The notes beneath the pieces were generated by a model, which searched no databases, was not told the DNA's origin, and saw nothing but the letters and a program-made list of their open reading frames with translations. Positions 9,292 to 19,274 of a stretch of DNA of 64,000 nucleotides are shown here, one piece after another. The DNA is from Gammaproteobacteria bacterium (GTDB taxonomy: Bacteria; Pseudomonadota; Gammaproteobacteria; PS1; Pseudothioglobaceae). The stretch spans positions 1 through 64,000 of the forward strand of contig JASLYC010000084.1 in the NCBI GenBank assembly GCA_030739975.1, written 5' to 3'. Within the stretch, counting starts at the first letter, position 1; the number at the start of each line of letters is the position of its first letter. A program made the translations under genes and the position numbers.

Positions 9292-10623
9292 ATGGGTAGT
9301 AACTTTTTACCACAAGAATTAATTAGGAAAAAACGGGACGGAAAAGCTTTGACCGACCCTGAAATTCGATTCTTAGTAAAAGGTATATGTAACCTTTCAT
9401 TAACTGATGCACAGCTAGGAGCGTTTGCCATGGCTGTATTTCATAATGGAATGGATATGGAAGAAAGGATTAGTCTTACTAAACAGATGATGCATTCTGG
9501 CAAAGTGCTTGATTGGGGCAATCTAAATCTTGAAGGCCCTGTCGTAGATAAACACTCTACAGGTGGTGTAGGTGACAAGGTCAGCATAATTCTTGCACCA
9601 ATAGTTGCAGCCTGCGGCGCTTTCGTGCCGATGATATCGGGCCGAGGTCTGGGTCATACCGGTGGAACCCTAGATAAATTATGTAGCATACCTGGTTATG
9701 ACGCTACACCAAGCAAACAAAAATTTAGAAATACAGTAAAACAAGTGGGCTGTGCAATTATAGGTCAAACCTCTGAATTGGCTCCAGCAGATAAAAGGCT
9801 CTATGCCACAAGAGATGTCACTGCAACTGTTGAGTCTATTAGCCTTATCACATCATCAATTCTCTCAAAGAAACTAGCCTCTGGGCTAGATGCCCTTGTA
9901 ATGGATGTAAAAACTGGTAGTGGAGCATTCGCTGATAACTATGCAATGGCAAAAGAACTAGCAACTAGTATTGCTCGCGTAGCGACTGGCTTAGGGGTGC
10001 CTACCCGCTGTCTTATTACTGATATGAATCAGGTATTAGGTAGTAGTGTTGGTAATGCAGTTGAAATTTTGGAGTGTATAGATTTTTTGTCTAATCCGTC
10101 TGCTGCAGATAAAAGGTTATTTGATATAACTATTGAGTTAGCTGCAAACATGCTACAAATAAGTGGCATACATTCAGACCTTAAATCTGCCTCCAGAAAA
10201 GTACAGAAAGTAATTAATAGTGGTTTAGCTGCAGAGACATTCTCAAGAATGGTCAGCTCATTGGGCGGCCCAACAGATTTAATCCATAACGCAAACAAAT
10301 ACCTAAAACCCATGGATGTTATTAGCCCGGTTAAGTCAATCAGATCTGGTTATATATCTTCTATGAATGTTCGTGAAATAGGCATGAGTATGGTCACCCT
10401 TAAGGCAGGTAGAACTAGTGCATCTGACTCTATAGACCATGGCATTGGTTTAACAGGTATGGTCCAAATAGGGCAATGGATTGAGCAAGGACAAGAGCTT
10501 GCATATGCCCACGTTCACAATGACAATGACGCTAACTTCTTGCAGCACGAATTAACTAAATCTATTACAATTTCAGATGAAATTCCAGTCAAAAATCCAT
10601 TAATTTATGAAGTACTTGAATAG
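9292..10623 (+). CDS. deoA: Thymidine phosphorylase
   Basis: A 443-aa enzyme that splits thymidine and deoxyuridine with phosphate to base plus deoxyribose-1-phosphate. It belongs to the nucleoside phosphorylase II family. The phosphate and substrate signature V85-D-K-H-S-T-G-G-V-G-D-K96 is intact, with the downstream SGRGLGHTGGTLDKL. Length matches E. coli DeoA (about 440). It starts one base after the preceding stop and is followed 15 bases later by deoB. With cdd it completes the pyrimidine deoxynucleoside route. Confidence 0.95.
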   Translation: MGSNFLPQELIRKKRDGKALTDPEIRFLVKGICNLSLTDAQLGAFAMAVFHNGMDMEERISLTKQMMHSGKVLDWGNLNLEGPVVDKHSTGGVGDKVSIILAPIVAACGAFVPMISGRGLGHTGGTLDKLCSIPGYDATPSKQKFRNTVKQVGCAIIGQTSELAPADKRLYATRDVTATVESISLITSSILSKKLASGLDALVMDVKTGSGAFADNYAMAKELATSIARVATGLGVPTRCLITDMNQVLGSSVGNAVEILECIDFLSNPSAADKRLFDITIELAANMLQISGIHSDLKSASRKVQKVINSGLAAETFSRMVSSLGGPTDLIHNANKYLKPMDVISPVKSIRSGYISSMNVREIGMSMVTLKAGRTSASDSIDHGIGLTGMVQIGQWIEQGQELAYAHVHNDNDANFLQHELTKSITISDEIPVKNPLIYEVLE

Positions 10624-10638
10624 AGCTATTAGGTACAT

Positions 10639-11853
10639 ATGAAAAGAGCGATTATTATAGTTTTAGACTCATTAGGAATTGGTGCCAGTGCTGATGCAGA
10701 AAGTTATGGAGATAATGGTTCCAATACGCTTGGACATATCGCTGATTATTGTGCCGAAGGAATGGCAAATAACGAACTTAGGAGGGGCTATCTAAATATT
10801 CCAAATCTGCAGAGATGGGGTTTAGTGGCTGCTGCAAACAAGAGTTGTGGCAAAGAATTACCAACAAAACAACAAATAAATCCTATAAATGCATATGGAT
10901 ATGCCCGTGAAATAAGTAAAGGAAAAGACACTCCGAGTGGGCACTGGGAAATATGTGGATTGCCGGTACCTTTGCAGTGGGGCACATTCCCTAATAAAGA
11001 CTCATGTTTCCCAAAAAAACTTATGCAAACACTCATTGATGAGGGTAAGCTAAACGGCACACTCGGTAATAAGCATGCCTCTGGAACAACAATATTGCAA
11101 GAGTTTGGCGAAGAACACATCAAATCAAAGATGCCTATATGCTATACCTCCGCTGACTCAGTATTCCAAATTGCTGCACATGAAGATCACTTTGGATTAG
11201 ATCGCCTTTACGAGCTTTGTGATATTGCAAAGAGATTGGTTGAACCATTTAATATAGCTCGTGTTATTGCTAGACCATTTGTAGGCAATAGCTCTGCAAA
11301 CTTTGAAAGAACAGCAAACCGAAGAGACCTGACAACTCCACCCAACGGAGTGACCTTATTGGACCATATTCAAAGTGTCAATGGTAATGTAGTATCTATA
11401 GGAAAAATTAGTGATATTTTTGCCCACAAAGGCGTAACCCATAAATTCAAAGGTGAGAGTAATATGTCACTAGTCGACCAACTATTGAAACAAATGGACA
11501 GGTTCAAAGATGGGCTACTATTTGTTAACCTTGTTGATTTTGATAGCAAATATGGTCATCGTAGGGATGTTGCTGGTTATGCCCATGCACTGGAACAATT
11601 TGACGCAAGAATTCCAGAAATTGAAGAAAGAATAGCAGGTAATGACTTAGTTTTAATTACCGCTGATCATGGCTGTGACCCTACATGGGTTGGCTCTGAC
11701 CACACCAGAGAACATGTGCCAGTTCTATTTGTTGGAAATAATATAAAGCAGCAATATATAGGTGAGAGAAGTAGCTTTGCAGATATGGGTCAAACTATTG
11801 CTAAACACCTAAACTTAAAAAACCTTGCACATGGCATTGCTTGCAATTTATAG
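10639..11853 (+). CDS. deoB: Phosphopentomutase
   Basis: A 404-aa alkaline-phosphatase-superfamily metalloenzyme that interconverts (deoxy)ribose-1-phosphate and -5-phosphate. N-terminal metal-binding IIVLDSLGIGASADA and the C-terminal ITADHGCDPTWVGSDHTREH are diagnostic. Length equals that of E. coli DeoB (407). It links the two phosphorylases to DeoC, so all steps from nucleoside to glyceraldehyde-3-phosphate are encoded side by side. Confidence 0.96.
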   Translation: MKRAIIIVLDSLGIGASADAESYGDNGSNTLGHIADYCAEGMANNELRRGYLNIPNLQRWGLVAAANKSCGKELPTKQQINPINAYGYAREISKGKDTPSGHWEICGLPVPLQWGTFPNKDSCFPKKLMQTLIDEGKLNGTLGNKHASGTTILQEFGEEHIKSKMPICYTSADSVFQIAAHEDHFGLDRLYELCDIAKRLVEPFNIARVIARPFVGNSSANFERTANRRDLTTPPNGVTLLDHIQSVNGNVVSIGKISDIFAHKGVTHKFKGESNMSLVDQLLKQMDRFKDGLLFVNLVDFDSKYGHRRDVAGYAHALEQFDARIPEIEERIAGNDLVLITADHGCDPTWVGSDHTREHVPVLFVGNNIKQQYIGERSSFADMGQTIAKHLNLKNLAHGIACNL

Positions 11854-11878
11854 TGTGCTAACAAAAAAAATTTATTAA

Positions 11879-12868
11879 ATGGATAATCAAATAAAAAATA
11901 TCCCAAAAGTAGAGCTTCATAGCCATCTTGAGGGGACTATTTCGCCCCCATTGGTTAGGAGGATAGCAAAGCGAAACAGCATAACACTTAAGGATGGACT
12001 TTTTACAGATGAAGATAAGTTTGCTTGGGAGGACTTTGTTGGTTTCTTAAACGCCTATGACGAGGCTAGCTTCTGTTTACGTAAATCAATAGACTATGAA
12101 GATATCACTTATGAGTACTTCAAGTCGTGTGCACTTGAGGGGGTAATTTATGCTGAAACTTTTATTTCACCTGACCATGCAGATGCAGTTGGTATAAGCT
12201 ATCAAGAGATGATACTAGGTTGCGCAAAGGGTATAGAAAGGGTAGAGAAAGAATTTGACATAGTAGCCAGGTTAATTATTAGTTGTGTAAGACATCTAGG
12301 GCCTGAAAAGGCAATAGAAGTGGCAAAACTTATGACTGACAACCCTCACAAATATGTTGTAGGTTTTGGTATGGGTGGAAATGAATATATGTACACAATG
12401 AATGACTTTTCTCCTGCTTACAATATCGCTGTTAACGCTGGATATCCATGTACAACTCATGCAGGAGAGGTGTGCGGACCAGAGAGTGTTTGGGACGCTA
12501 TTAATTGCCTTCCGGTAAGTCGCATAGGGCATGGTGTTAGAAGTGTCGAAGATAGAGAGCTTCTAACAGAGCTTGCAAACCGCAATATTGCTCTTGAGAT
12601 TTGCCCTGGCAGCAATTTAGCGCTAAACGTTTATCCGAACTGGGAAAGCCACCCTCTTAATGAAATTCTTGGTTCAGGTATAAGTGTAAGTTTAAATTCA
12701 GATGACCCTGCATTCTTTGATACCACTGTTGGCAAGGAATATCTAAATGGTTCTAAATTTTTTAACCTTAGCACTAAAGAATTGTGCAACATTTCTGCTA
12801 TGGCTATTAAGGCTTCATTTGTTGACAAAAAAACAAAATCTAGACTTTTGTCAAAAATTCCACAATAG
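11879..12868 (+). CDS. add: Adenosine deaminase
   Basis: A 329-aa amidohydrolase converting (deoxy)adenosine to (deoxy)inosine, which the upstream purine nucleoside phosphorylase can then split. Zinc ligands H14-x-H16 in ELHSHLEGT, the THAGE motif, RIGHGVR and SLNSDDPAFF all match the adenosine/adenine deaminase family. Adenine deaminase is the alternative, but the operon context favours adenosine. It is the last gene of the nucleoside operon; the next gene is convergent, 11 bases away, and no clear terminator is visible. Confidence 0.9.
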   Translation: MDNQIKNIPKVELHSHLEGTISPPLVRRIAKRNSITLKDGLFTDEDKFAWEDFVGFLNAYDEASFCLRKSIDYEDITYEYFKSCALEGVIYAETFISPDHADAVGISYQEMILGCAKGIERVEKEFDIVARLIISCVRHLGPEKAIEVAKLMTDNPHKYVVGFGMGGNEYMYTMNDFSPAYNIAVNAGYPCTTHAGEVCGPESVWDAINCLPVSRIGHGVRSVEDRELLTELANRNIALEICPGSNLALNVYPNWESHPLNEILGSGISVSLNSDDPAFFDTTVGKEYLNGSKFFNLSTKELCNISAMAIKASFVDKKTKSRLLSKIPQ

Positions 12869-12879
12869 CTTGCTTGCAA

Positions 12880-13290
12880 CTAATCATTTATTGATACTAC
12901 TTCTACTTGGAATGAAACATCACAGCCGGCTAATGGATGGTTGAAGTTTACTGTTATATTGTCCCCATCAATCTTTTCAATACAACCAACATAGGAATCT
13001 CCGGTGGGGGTTTTAAACTCTACAGCTACGTCCTCCTTAATCAACATGTCAGGCAAAAACTCCGATCGATTCATTATTTGAATGGCCTCCTCATGTATAG
13101 GGCCAAAAGCTTCATCTGAAGTCAACAGAAAAGTTTGTAATTGACCCAACACAGCCTGCTCTACACAAGACTCCAAGCACCTATCTAACTGGCCATCGCC
13201 AACCTTAAATACAAGTATTGATTCTCCTGACTCGTCAACCAGAGAACCATTAGAATGCAATAGCTTATACTTTATTGAATAACCCGGCAT
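12880..13290 (-). CDS. fkpB: FKBP-type peptidyl-prolyl isomerase, FkpB/SlpA type
   Basis: A 136-aa FKBP-family protein with the SlyD/FkpB layout: an N-terminal FKBP strand (YSIKYKLLHSNGSLVDES), an inserted flap, and the C-terminal NFNHPLAGCDVSFQVEVV motif shared by FkpB and SlyD. It lacks the His-rich metal tail of SlyD, so FkpB is the better call. Expected to be a cytosolic prolyl isomerase/chaperone. It lies downstream of accD on the same strand. Confidence 0.85.
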   Translation of the reverse strand: MPGYSIKYKLLHSNGSLVDESGESILVFKVGDGQLDRCLESCVEQAVLGQLQTFLLTSDEAFGPIHEEAIQIMNRSEFLPDMLIKEDVAVEFKTPTGDSYVGCIEKIDGDNITVNFNHPLAGCDVSFQVEVVSIND

Positions 13291-13316
13291 TGAATTGTAG
13301 TTGATAAATAAAATTA

Positions 13317-13340
13317 ATTAATAAAAAATATTTTATTAAT
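13317..13340. repeat. AT-only inverted repeat between accD and fkpB
   Basis: ATTAATAAAA (13317-13326) and TTTTATTAAT (13331-13340) form a perfect 10-bp inverted repeat with a 4-base loop, overlapping the accD stop. It may act as a weak AT-rich terminator or mRNA end signal for accD; there is no GC stem, so function is uncertain. Confidence 0.35.
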
Positions 13341-14178
13341 TATTACTTAGTGCTTTCAATATTTTGTGAACCTTTGCTGATAGCTCTGAGCGATGAACGA
13401 TCATATCAATAGCTCCTTTTTCAAGTAAAAATTCACTACTTTGAAATCCCTCTGGAAGATCCTCTCCAACGGTTTGCTCTACTACTCGTCTACCAGCAAA
13501 ACCAATTCTTGCGCCTGGTTCAGCTATGTGTATGTCTCCTAGCATGGCGAAACTTGCAGAAACTCCTCCCATCGTTGGGTCTGTCAAAATTGATATAAAA
13601 GGTATTTTTTTGTCTGCCAACATCTTTACCGCTAAAGAGGTTTTTGCCATCTGCATTAAAGATAACAGACCCTCCTGCATACGGGCACCGCCAGAAGCAG
13701 AAAAACAAATAAAAGGGCATTTTGTTTTAATGCTTTCGTTAATTGCACGAACAAACTTTTCCCCAACAACTGAACCCATTGAGCCACCCATAAAATTAAA
13801 ATCCATAGCTGCAACAACAACTTTCATGTCCTGAATTGTTCCCTTTTTCACAACCAAAACGTCCTTCTCATTTGTGCTTTTTTGCGCTGCTGAATACCTG
13901 TCTTTATATCTTTTTTTGTCCTTAAATCTAAGGGGGTCAACTGACTCAATGTCTTTTGCTATTTCTACTCTACCTTTAGCATCCAAAAAGCTGTCTATAC
14001 GCTCTCTTGCAGAAATAATCATATGATGGTCGCATTGAGGACATACATATAATCTCTGCTTCAACTCTTCCTCATAAAGAGTCGTTTCACATTTAGTACA
14101 CTTACTCCATAGCCCTTCAGGAATGTTCTTTTTGACTGCACTCGTAATGGTTGGAAGTATTTTTTCTAGCCAGCTCAT
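13336..14178 (-). CDS. accD: Acetyl-CoA carboxylase carboxyltransferase subunit beta
   Basis: A 280-aa beta subunit of the carboxyltransferase that makes malonyl-CoA for fatty acid synthesis together with AccA. The N-terminal zinc ribbon is visible (C27, C30, C46, C49). The carboxyltransferase core contains [26 protein letters not shown] and [11 protein letters not shown], the oxyanion and CoA segments. It follows trpA by 15 bases on the minus strand, the common proteobacterial trpA-accD order. Confidence 0.96.
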   Translation of the reverse strand: MSWLEKILPTITSAVKKNIPEGLWSKCTKCETTLYEEELKQRLYVCPQCDHHMIISARERIDSFLDAKGRVEIAKDIESVDPLRFKDKKRYKDRYSAAQKSTNEKDVLVVKKGTIQDMKVVVAAMDFNFMGGSMGSVVGEKFVRAINESIKTKCPFICFSASGGARMQEGLLSLMQMAKTSLAVKMLADKKIPFISILTDPTMGGVSASFAMLGDIHIAEPGARIGFAGRRVVEQTVGEDLPEGFQSSEFLLEKGAIDMIVHRSELSAKVHKILKALSNN

Positions 14179-14193
14179 ATTTATTATTTTAAA

Positions 14194-14994
14194 TTAATTA
14201 ATAGCATCAGAAATTTCATTAGCAAATTTAGCAACACTCTCTATCATTTTATCCTTGTATTTTGCATTTTTTTCAATAAATGACACAATTGTAGAGCCTA
14301 CAATAACAGCATCTGCTGATTTAGAAACTGCCTTTGCAGACTCTGCATCCTTAATTCCGAACCCAACACCTACAGGTAAATCTACATATTTTCTTATTCT
14401 TTCTAAATGAAAGTTTACAGAATCAATGTTTAAATTTCCTGCACCAGTTACGCCCTTTAAAGATACATAATAAACAAATCCGGAGGCTAAATCTGCAAGT
14501 AGCTTGAGCCTATTATCAGTTGTGGTGGGAGCCACAAGAAATATTAAATCGATTCCTACCTTATCTAGTAAAGCCTTAAGTTCTTGAGCTTCTTCAGGAG
14601 GCATATCAACAACCAAAACTCCATCAACTCCACATTCTATGGCCTGATTTGCAAAATCTGCATAGCCAAATACCTCTATCGGGTTTAGATACCCCATAAG
14701 TACGACTGGGGTATAGGTGTTGTTCTGTCTAAACCTTTTAACTAGCAACAAAACATCTTTCAAACTTACTCCATCTGATACTGCTCTGTTATGCGACTTT
14801 GCTATTACAGGTCCATCAGCCATAGGGTCTGAAAAAGGCACCCCTAACTCAATAATGCTCGCTCCATTCTCTACTAAAGAATTCATTAAATCATAGGTAT
14901 TATCAATACCGCTATCGCCAGCAGTAATAAAGGGTATAAACGCTTTGCGATTATTTTTCTTTAAAGATTCAAAAACTTTACTAAGACGAGACAT
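14194..14994 (-). CDS. trpA: Tryptophan synthase alpha subunit
   Basis: A 266-aa TIM-barrel protein that splits indole-3-glycerol phosphate to indole plus glyceraldehyde-3-phosphate. The signature IELGVPFSDPMADGPVI carries the catalytic Asp; VLMGYLNP and GFGIKDAESAKAV (phosphate loop) are also present. Its partner trpB is not adjacent but at 53.4-54.6 kb on the same strand. Confidence 0.96.
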   Translation of the reverse strand: MSRLSKVFESLKKNNRKAFIPFITAGDSGIDNTYDLMNSLVENGASIIELGVPFSDPMADGPVIAKSHNRAVSDGVSLKDVLLLVKRFRQNNTYTPVVLMGYLNPIEVFGYADFANQAIECGVDGVLVVDMPPEEAQELKALLDKVGIDLIFLVAPTTTDNRLKLLADLASGFVYYVSLKGVTGAGNLNIDSVNFHLERIRKYVDLPVGVGFGIKDAESAKAVSKSADAVIVGSTIVSFIEKNAKYKDKMIESVAKFANEISDAIN

Positions 14995-15034
14995 AATTAA
15001 TTAAAGTAGCATTAGAAAATAAAATTTTATCACA

Positions 15035-16081
15035 CTATTGTTTAGTACTAAACTCATGCACACTGTCTACTAGGTCTTTCATTCTTTCCGGATTAACATC
15101 AGGAGAAATGCCATGGCCCAAGTTAAATACATGGCCAGTATTGTCACTGTATTGCGAAAGAATCTTTTTGACTTCTTCACGAATTGTGTCCCTAGAAGCG
15201 TATAAAACACAAGGGTCTAAGTTGCCTTGTAATGCGACCTTGTCTCCTACTCTAGTCTGTGCATCACCTAACTCTACTGTCCAGTCTAGTCCAATCGCAT
15301 CGCATCCGCTTAAAGCTATCTGTTCCAGCCACATACCTCCTCCCTTAGTAAATAAAGTTATCGGTATTATTTTTCCATCATGATGACGATTGACTCCTTT
15401 AACTATTTTCTCCATATACCTGAGAGAATAGTCTTCATAACTATCTTTATTAAGAAGTCCTCCCCATGTATCAAAAACCATAACAGAATCTACCCCAGCT
15501 TCAATTTGACCATTTAAGTAATCAATAATAGTGTCTGCAAGCTTATCAAGTAACTTATGCATATGGCTAGGGTTCTCGTACATTAGACCCTTAACTTTTG
15601 AAAAATTTTTGCTAGAACCGCCCTCAACCATGTATGTTGCTAATGTCCAAGGGCTGCCTGTAAATCCAATCAAGGGAACCCTTCCATTCAAAGATTTCTT
15701 AATTAGCGAAACAGCATCTGTCACATAAGAAAGCTCTGAGCCGATATCGGGCTTTACTAGCCCATCTATGTCGGCTAATCTTCTAATAGGTTTAGAAAAT
15801 TTAGGGCCCTCTCCTTCTGTGAAATAAAGACCCAAATCCATCGCATCGGGAATAGTCAGTATATCTGAGAACAATATTGCAGCATCTAGATCAAAACGCT
15901 CAATAGGCTGCAATGTTACTTCGCAAGCCATATCTGGAGATTTGCAAAGGGTTAGAAAATCGCCCGCCTTTTTACGAGTAGCGCGATATTCTGGAAGATA
16001 ACGCCCTGCCTGCCTCATTACCCAAATTGGCGTCCTTGATACTGGCTTTTTTAATAGTGCGTTTATATAGTCAAAAGACAT
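15035..16081 (-). CDS. hemE: Uroporphyrinogen decarboxylase
   Basis: A 348-aa cytosolic enzyme that decarboxylates uroporphyrinogen III to coproporphyrinogen III in heme synthesis. The family N terminus [31 protein letters not shown] (catalytic Asp region) and [17 protein letters not shown] are intact. It lies upstream of trpA with a 40-base gap and downstream of rpmE with a terminator between. Confidence 0.96.
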   Translation of the reverse strand: MSFDYINALLKKPVSRTPIWVMRQAGRYLPEYRATRKKAGDFLTLCKSPDMACEVTLQPIERFDLDAAILFSDILTIPDAMDLGLYFTEGEGPKFSKPIRRLADIDGLVKPDIGSELSYVTDAVSLIKKSLNGRVPLIGFTGSPWTLATYMVEGGSSKNFSKVKGLMYENPSHMHKLLDKLADTIIDYLNGQIEAGVDSVMVFDTWGGLLNKDSYEDYSLRYMEKIVKGVNRHHDGKIIPITLFTKGGGMWLEQIALSGCDAIGLDWTVELGDAQTRVGDKVALQGNLDPCVLYASRDTIREEVKKILSQYSDNTGHVFNLGHGISPDVNPERMKDLVDSVHEFSTKQ

Positions 16082-16193
16082 AATAGTGAAATATTTTAGT
16101 GATTAAATGATTATATAGATAATTGTTAAGATAGCTAATATTTATATGTTTTTATAATTCTCTGCTTATCTTTTGTGTAATATTATTAAACAT

Positions 16194-16216
16194 AAAAAAA
16201 GCCACATAAGTGGCTT
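16194..16216 (-). terminator. Intrinsic terminator of rpmE
   Basis: On the minus strand AAGCCACTTATGTGGCTT forms a stem of AAGCCAC/GTGGCTT followed by a run of Ts (plus-strand A run 16194-16200). It lies 21 bases downstream of the rpmE stop and separates it from hemE. Confidence 0.85.
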
Positions 16217-16237
16217 CTTTAATACTTCTAGGTTGGC

Positions 16238-16450
16238 TTATCTCTTAAATGAACCATAACGTGACTTAAATTTTTCAACACGTCCTGCAGTGTCCATAAT
16301 TTTTTGTTTGCCGGTGTAAAAAGGGTGGCAGCTAGAACACACGTCTAAATGTAGCTCGTCTTGTTTTTTTGTTGAACGGGTTTCAAAAGAATTGCCACAA
16401 CTACATACAACTTTAATCATATCGTAGTCTGGATGAATTTCTGTTTTCAT
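16238..16450 (-). CDS. rpmE: 50S ribosomal protein L31 (zinc-binding form)
   Basis: A 70-aa L31. The zinc ligands are present: C16-S-C18 and C38-S-S-C41, and the C-terminal HPFYTGKQK signature is intact. This is the C+ (zinc-replete) paralogue rather than YkgM. Monocistronic, with its own promoter and terminator. Confidence 0.97.
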   Translation of the reverse strand: MKTEIHPDYDMIKVVCSCGNSFETRSTKKQDELHLDVCSSCHPFYTGKQKIMDTAGRVEKFKSRYGSFKR

Positions 16451-16485
16451 ATCACTATATATATTGTAATCTTGTAAGGGGGTAG

Positions 16486-16515
16486 ATTATATACTAAGTG
16501 TCGCTTTCAAGGCAA
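16486..16515 (-). promoter_or_regulatory. Promoter of rpmE
   Basis: On the minus strand TTGCCT (16515-16510) and a perfect TATAAT (16491-16486) are separated by 18 bases, 35 bases upstream of the rpmE ATG. An overlapping TTGAAA is too close to the -10 box to be the partner. Confidence 0.65.
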
Positions 16516-16603
16516 GACTTTTAGCCTAATTTAAGTCATAAACAGAGCAAATAAACAAAGATGATATTGTTAACATAATCGCTCTCATTTTAATTGTTAT
16601 TAA

Positions 16604-16639
16604 TTGCCATTGACAAGTGATAGGTATAATAGCTATATA
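16604..16639 (+). promoter_or_regulatory. Putative promoter region of glmU
   Basis: The stretch contains TTGCCA (16604-16609), TTGACA (16610-16615), TATAAT (16625-16630) and TATATA (16634-16639). Possible pairs are TTGCCA-15-TATAAT and TTGACA-18-TATATA. TTGACA and TATAAT themselves are only 9 bases apart and cannot be one promoter. Start site therefore uncertain. Confidence 0.45.
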
Positions 16640-16700
16640 GAAAAAAACATCTTTAGCACTCCGTTTATTATTTAATGAATTCATCAATAATATATTTTTT

Positions 16701-18062
16701 ATGACAGATATTCAAGGCATTATTTTGGCAGCTGGCAAAGGCACTAGAATGTATTCAAACATACCTAAAGTTCTGCATACCGTTTCAGACAAAACCTTGC
16801 TAGAGCATGTATTAAATAAGGCCCATAAAGTATGTAATAAAATTCATGTAGTGTATGGATTTAAGGGTGAACAAGTAAAAAGTTCGATTGAAGATAGATC
16901 CGTTAATTGGGTTGAGCAACGGGAACAACTAGGGACTGGACACGCTGTATCTCAAGTTGTTCCTCAAATAGACAATGAGTCAATATCTTTAATTATGTAT
17001 GCAGATATACCTTTAATTAAAGAGTCGACACTAGATAAGTTAATTAAAGAGGCTGATAAGTTTGGCATATCACTTTTATCAACCAAACTAGAGAGTCCAG
17101 ACGGATATGGCCGCATTATTCGTAAGGATGGAGAAATAAAATCCATAATCGAACACAAAGATGCCACCAAGGAGCAATTAATCATTAAGGAAATAAACAC
17201 TGGTTTTATTGCAATTAAGAGTAAGCTATTAAAAAAATATTTAACAAAAATTGACACAAGCAACAAACAAAATGAGTTCTATCTTACTGACATCATTGCA
17301 TCTGCGGTCGATGATGGTAGAATTGTCGGTTCAATAATTACTAAGGACAAGTTTGAAGTGGCTGGGGTTAATGACAAAGTACAACTAGCAGAACTTGAAA
17401 GAGATTTTCAGAAAAATCAAGCACTGGAATTTATGCGCCAAGGTCTAACCATTAAAGACCCTTCACGTTTCGATTGCAGAGGTAAACTCAAGTTTGGACA
17501 GGACTGCACTATTGATATCAATGTTTTGATAGAAGGAGAAGTATATATAGGTGATAACTCCTCTATATCCCCCAACTGTATTATAAAAAACTCTAGCATT
17601 GGAAAGAATGTCTCTGTATTGCCAAATACCGTTATTGAAAATGCAGTAGTGGGTGACAACGCTAGTATAGGGCCATTTGCAAGGATACGTCCACAAACCA
17701 AAATAGGCAATAATACCAAGGTCGGAAACTTTGTTGAAATAAAAAAATCTAGCATCGAAGAAGGCTCAAAGATTTCACACTTAAGTTACATTGGTGATAC
17801 GTCGGTTGGACGCAATGTTAATATTGGTGCAGGAGTAATTACTTGTAATTATGACGGCTCTAACAAGCATAAAACTGATATAAGAGATGGCTCCTTTGTT
17901 GGCTCTAACTCTCAATTGATTGCGCCTGTGGTAATTGGAGAGAATGCCACTATCGGTGCTGGCTCAACAATTACTAGTGACGCACCTAATGACGCTTTAA
18001 CTTTGACAAGAACAAAGCAGTCTACCTTCAAAAAATGGCGTCGCCCTAAAAAAAATAAGTAA
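16701..18062 (+). CDS. glmU: Bifunctional UDP-N-acetylglucosamine pyrophosphorylase / glucosamine-1-phosphate acetyltransferase
   Basis: A 453-aa bifunctional enzyme of cell-wall precursor synthesis. The N-terminal nucleotidyltransferase domain (about 1-225) starts with IILAAGKGTRMYSNIPKVLH. The C-terminal left-handed beta-helix acetyltransferase (about 250-450) shows hexapeptide repeats, ISHLSYIGDTSVGRNVNIGA and ITCNYDGSNKHKT. Length equals E. coli GlmU (456). It ends in a Lys-rich tail and is followed two bases later by an MFS gene. Confidence 0.97.
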   Translation: MTDIQGIILAAGKGTRMYSNIPKVLHTVSDKTLLEHVLNKAHKVCNKIHVVYGFKGEQVKSSIEDRSVNWVEQREQLGTGHAVSQVVPQIDNESISLIMYADIPLIKESTLDKLIKEADKFGISLLSTKLESPDGYGRIIRKDGEIKSIIEHKDATKEQLIIKEINTGFIAIKSKLLKKYLTKIDTSNKQNEFYLTDIIASAVDDGRIVGSIITKDKFEVAGVNDKVQLAELERDFQKNQALEFMRQGLTIKDPSRFDCRGKLKFGQDCTIDINVLIEGEVYIGDNSSISPNCIIKNSSIGKNVSVLPNTVIENAVVGDNASIGPFARIRPQTKIGNNTKVGNFVEIKKSSIEEGSKISHLSYIGDTSVGRNVNIGAGVITCNYDGSNKHKTDIRDGSFVGSNSQLIAPVVIGENATIGAGSTITSDAPNDALTLTRTKQSTFKKWRRPKKNK

Positions 18063-18064
18063 TA

Positions 18065-19234
18065 ATGTTTAGACTCCCCCGTAATGTTTGGATTTTAGCC
18101 TTAAGCTCGTCGCTATTTATGTCTCTTAGCGTATTTATTATTTTTATAGGCGGCATAATAGGTCAATCAATTAGCCCAATAAAGAGTCTATCGACATTGC
18201 CAGTAGCAATGATAGTTATTGGTACAGCTGTTAGTATATTCCCTATAAACTACATTATGTCTAAGATTGGAAGAAGGTACACATTTCTTTCTGTTTGTGT
18301 ATTTACAATAATAAATGCCATATTAGCGGTCACATCTTTATATTTGCAGTCATTTAATCTGTTCTGCTTTTCAACATTTCTCTTTGGTGCTACTGTTGCC
18401 ACAATGCAACAATTCCGATTCGCAGCAATTGAAAGTGTAAACAAAGATCAGATCACATCAGCAACCTCTTTAGTTTTACTTGCAGGACTTATATCTGCCT
18501 ATCTTGGTCCAGAAATAGCAACTAATGGCAAAAACTTATTTGAAGTCCAATTTGTAGGTTCATTTGTATTGCTTGCAATTTGCTTTGTTGTAGCCTTTGT
18601 ATTGCTTAGCCTTTTTAAGCCGGCAAAGAAACTAGCGTTGCCAAAAGATAATTCAAAAAGAAAACTAATAGAGATAATAAAACAGCCTACTTTTATTGTA
18701 GCGATGTCTAGTGCAGCGTCTGGTTATGTAATTATGTCTTATGTTATGACTGCAACCCCAATAAGCATGCATAGCATGGATGGATTTTCTTTAGAACAAA
18801 CTAAGTTTGTTATTCAGAGTCATGTCATTGCAATGTTTTTACCGTCTTTATTTACCCCAATGATTGTTAAATTATTGGGCCTTAATAGAATGTTGATTAT
18901 TGGTATTTTGTTATATTTTGTGTGTGTAGCTATAGCATTATTAGATCATCTATTAATCAACTACTGGGTTTCACTTGTATTGTTGGGACTAGGGTGGAAT
19001 TTTTTGTATATTGGCGGTACAGCATTATTACCCAGTTCATACGAAGAAAATGAAAAATTCAAAGTCCAAACTGTTAATGATTTTTCAATTTTTGGTTTTC
19101 AGGCTTTTGCCTCTCTATCGGCAGGATGGTTTGTATTCAATTATGGGTGGGAGTCAGTACTATACTCTGTAGTGCCCATAATATTGATTCAGTTTTTTAT
19201 TCTTTTATGGTGGCTCAAACACAAAAAAACTTAA
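18065..19234 (+). CDS. Major facilitator superfamily permease
   Basis: A 389-aa protein with about 12 hydrophobic segments and the MFS loop motif in modified form (IMSKIGRRYTF after TM2). A basic cytoplasmic loop (KPAKKLALPKDNSKRK) splits the two six-helix halves. It probably shares a transcript with glmU. Substrate unknown; nothing around it points to one. Confidence 0.8.
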   Translation: MFRLPRNVWILALSSSLFMSLSVFIIFIGGIIGQSISPIKSLSTLPVAMIVIGTAVSIFPINYIMSKIGRRYTFLSVCVFTIINAILAVTSLYLQSFNLFCFSTFLFGATVATMQQFRFAAIESVNKDQITSATSLVLLAGLISAYLGPEIATNGKNLFEVQFVGSFVLLAICFVVAFVLLSLFKPAKKLALPKDNSKRKLIEIIKQPTFIVAMSSAASGYVIMSYVMTATPISMHSMDGFSLEQTKFVIQSHVIAMFLPSLFTPMIVKLLGLNRMLIIGILLYFVCVAIALLDHLLINYWVSLVLLGLGWNFLYIGGTALLPSSYEENEKFKVQTVNDFSIFGFQAFASLSAGWFVFNYGWESVLYSVVPIILIQFFILLWWLKHKKT

Positions 19235-19274
19235 CGATTTAATTTTGTCAATAACTATCGATTTAAAAAAATAA

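Noticed and set aside
16610-16630. TTGACA and TATAAT as one glmU promoter
   Set aside because: The two perfect hexamers are only nine bases apart, too close for sigma-70 recognition as a pair.
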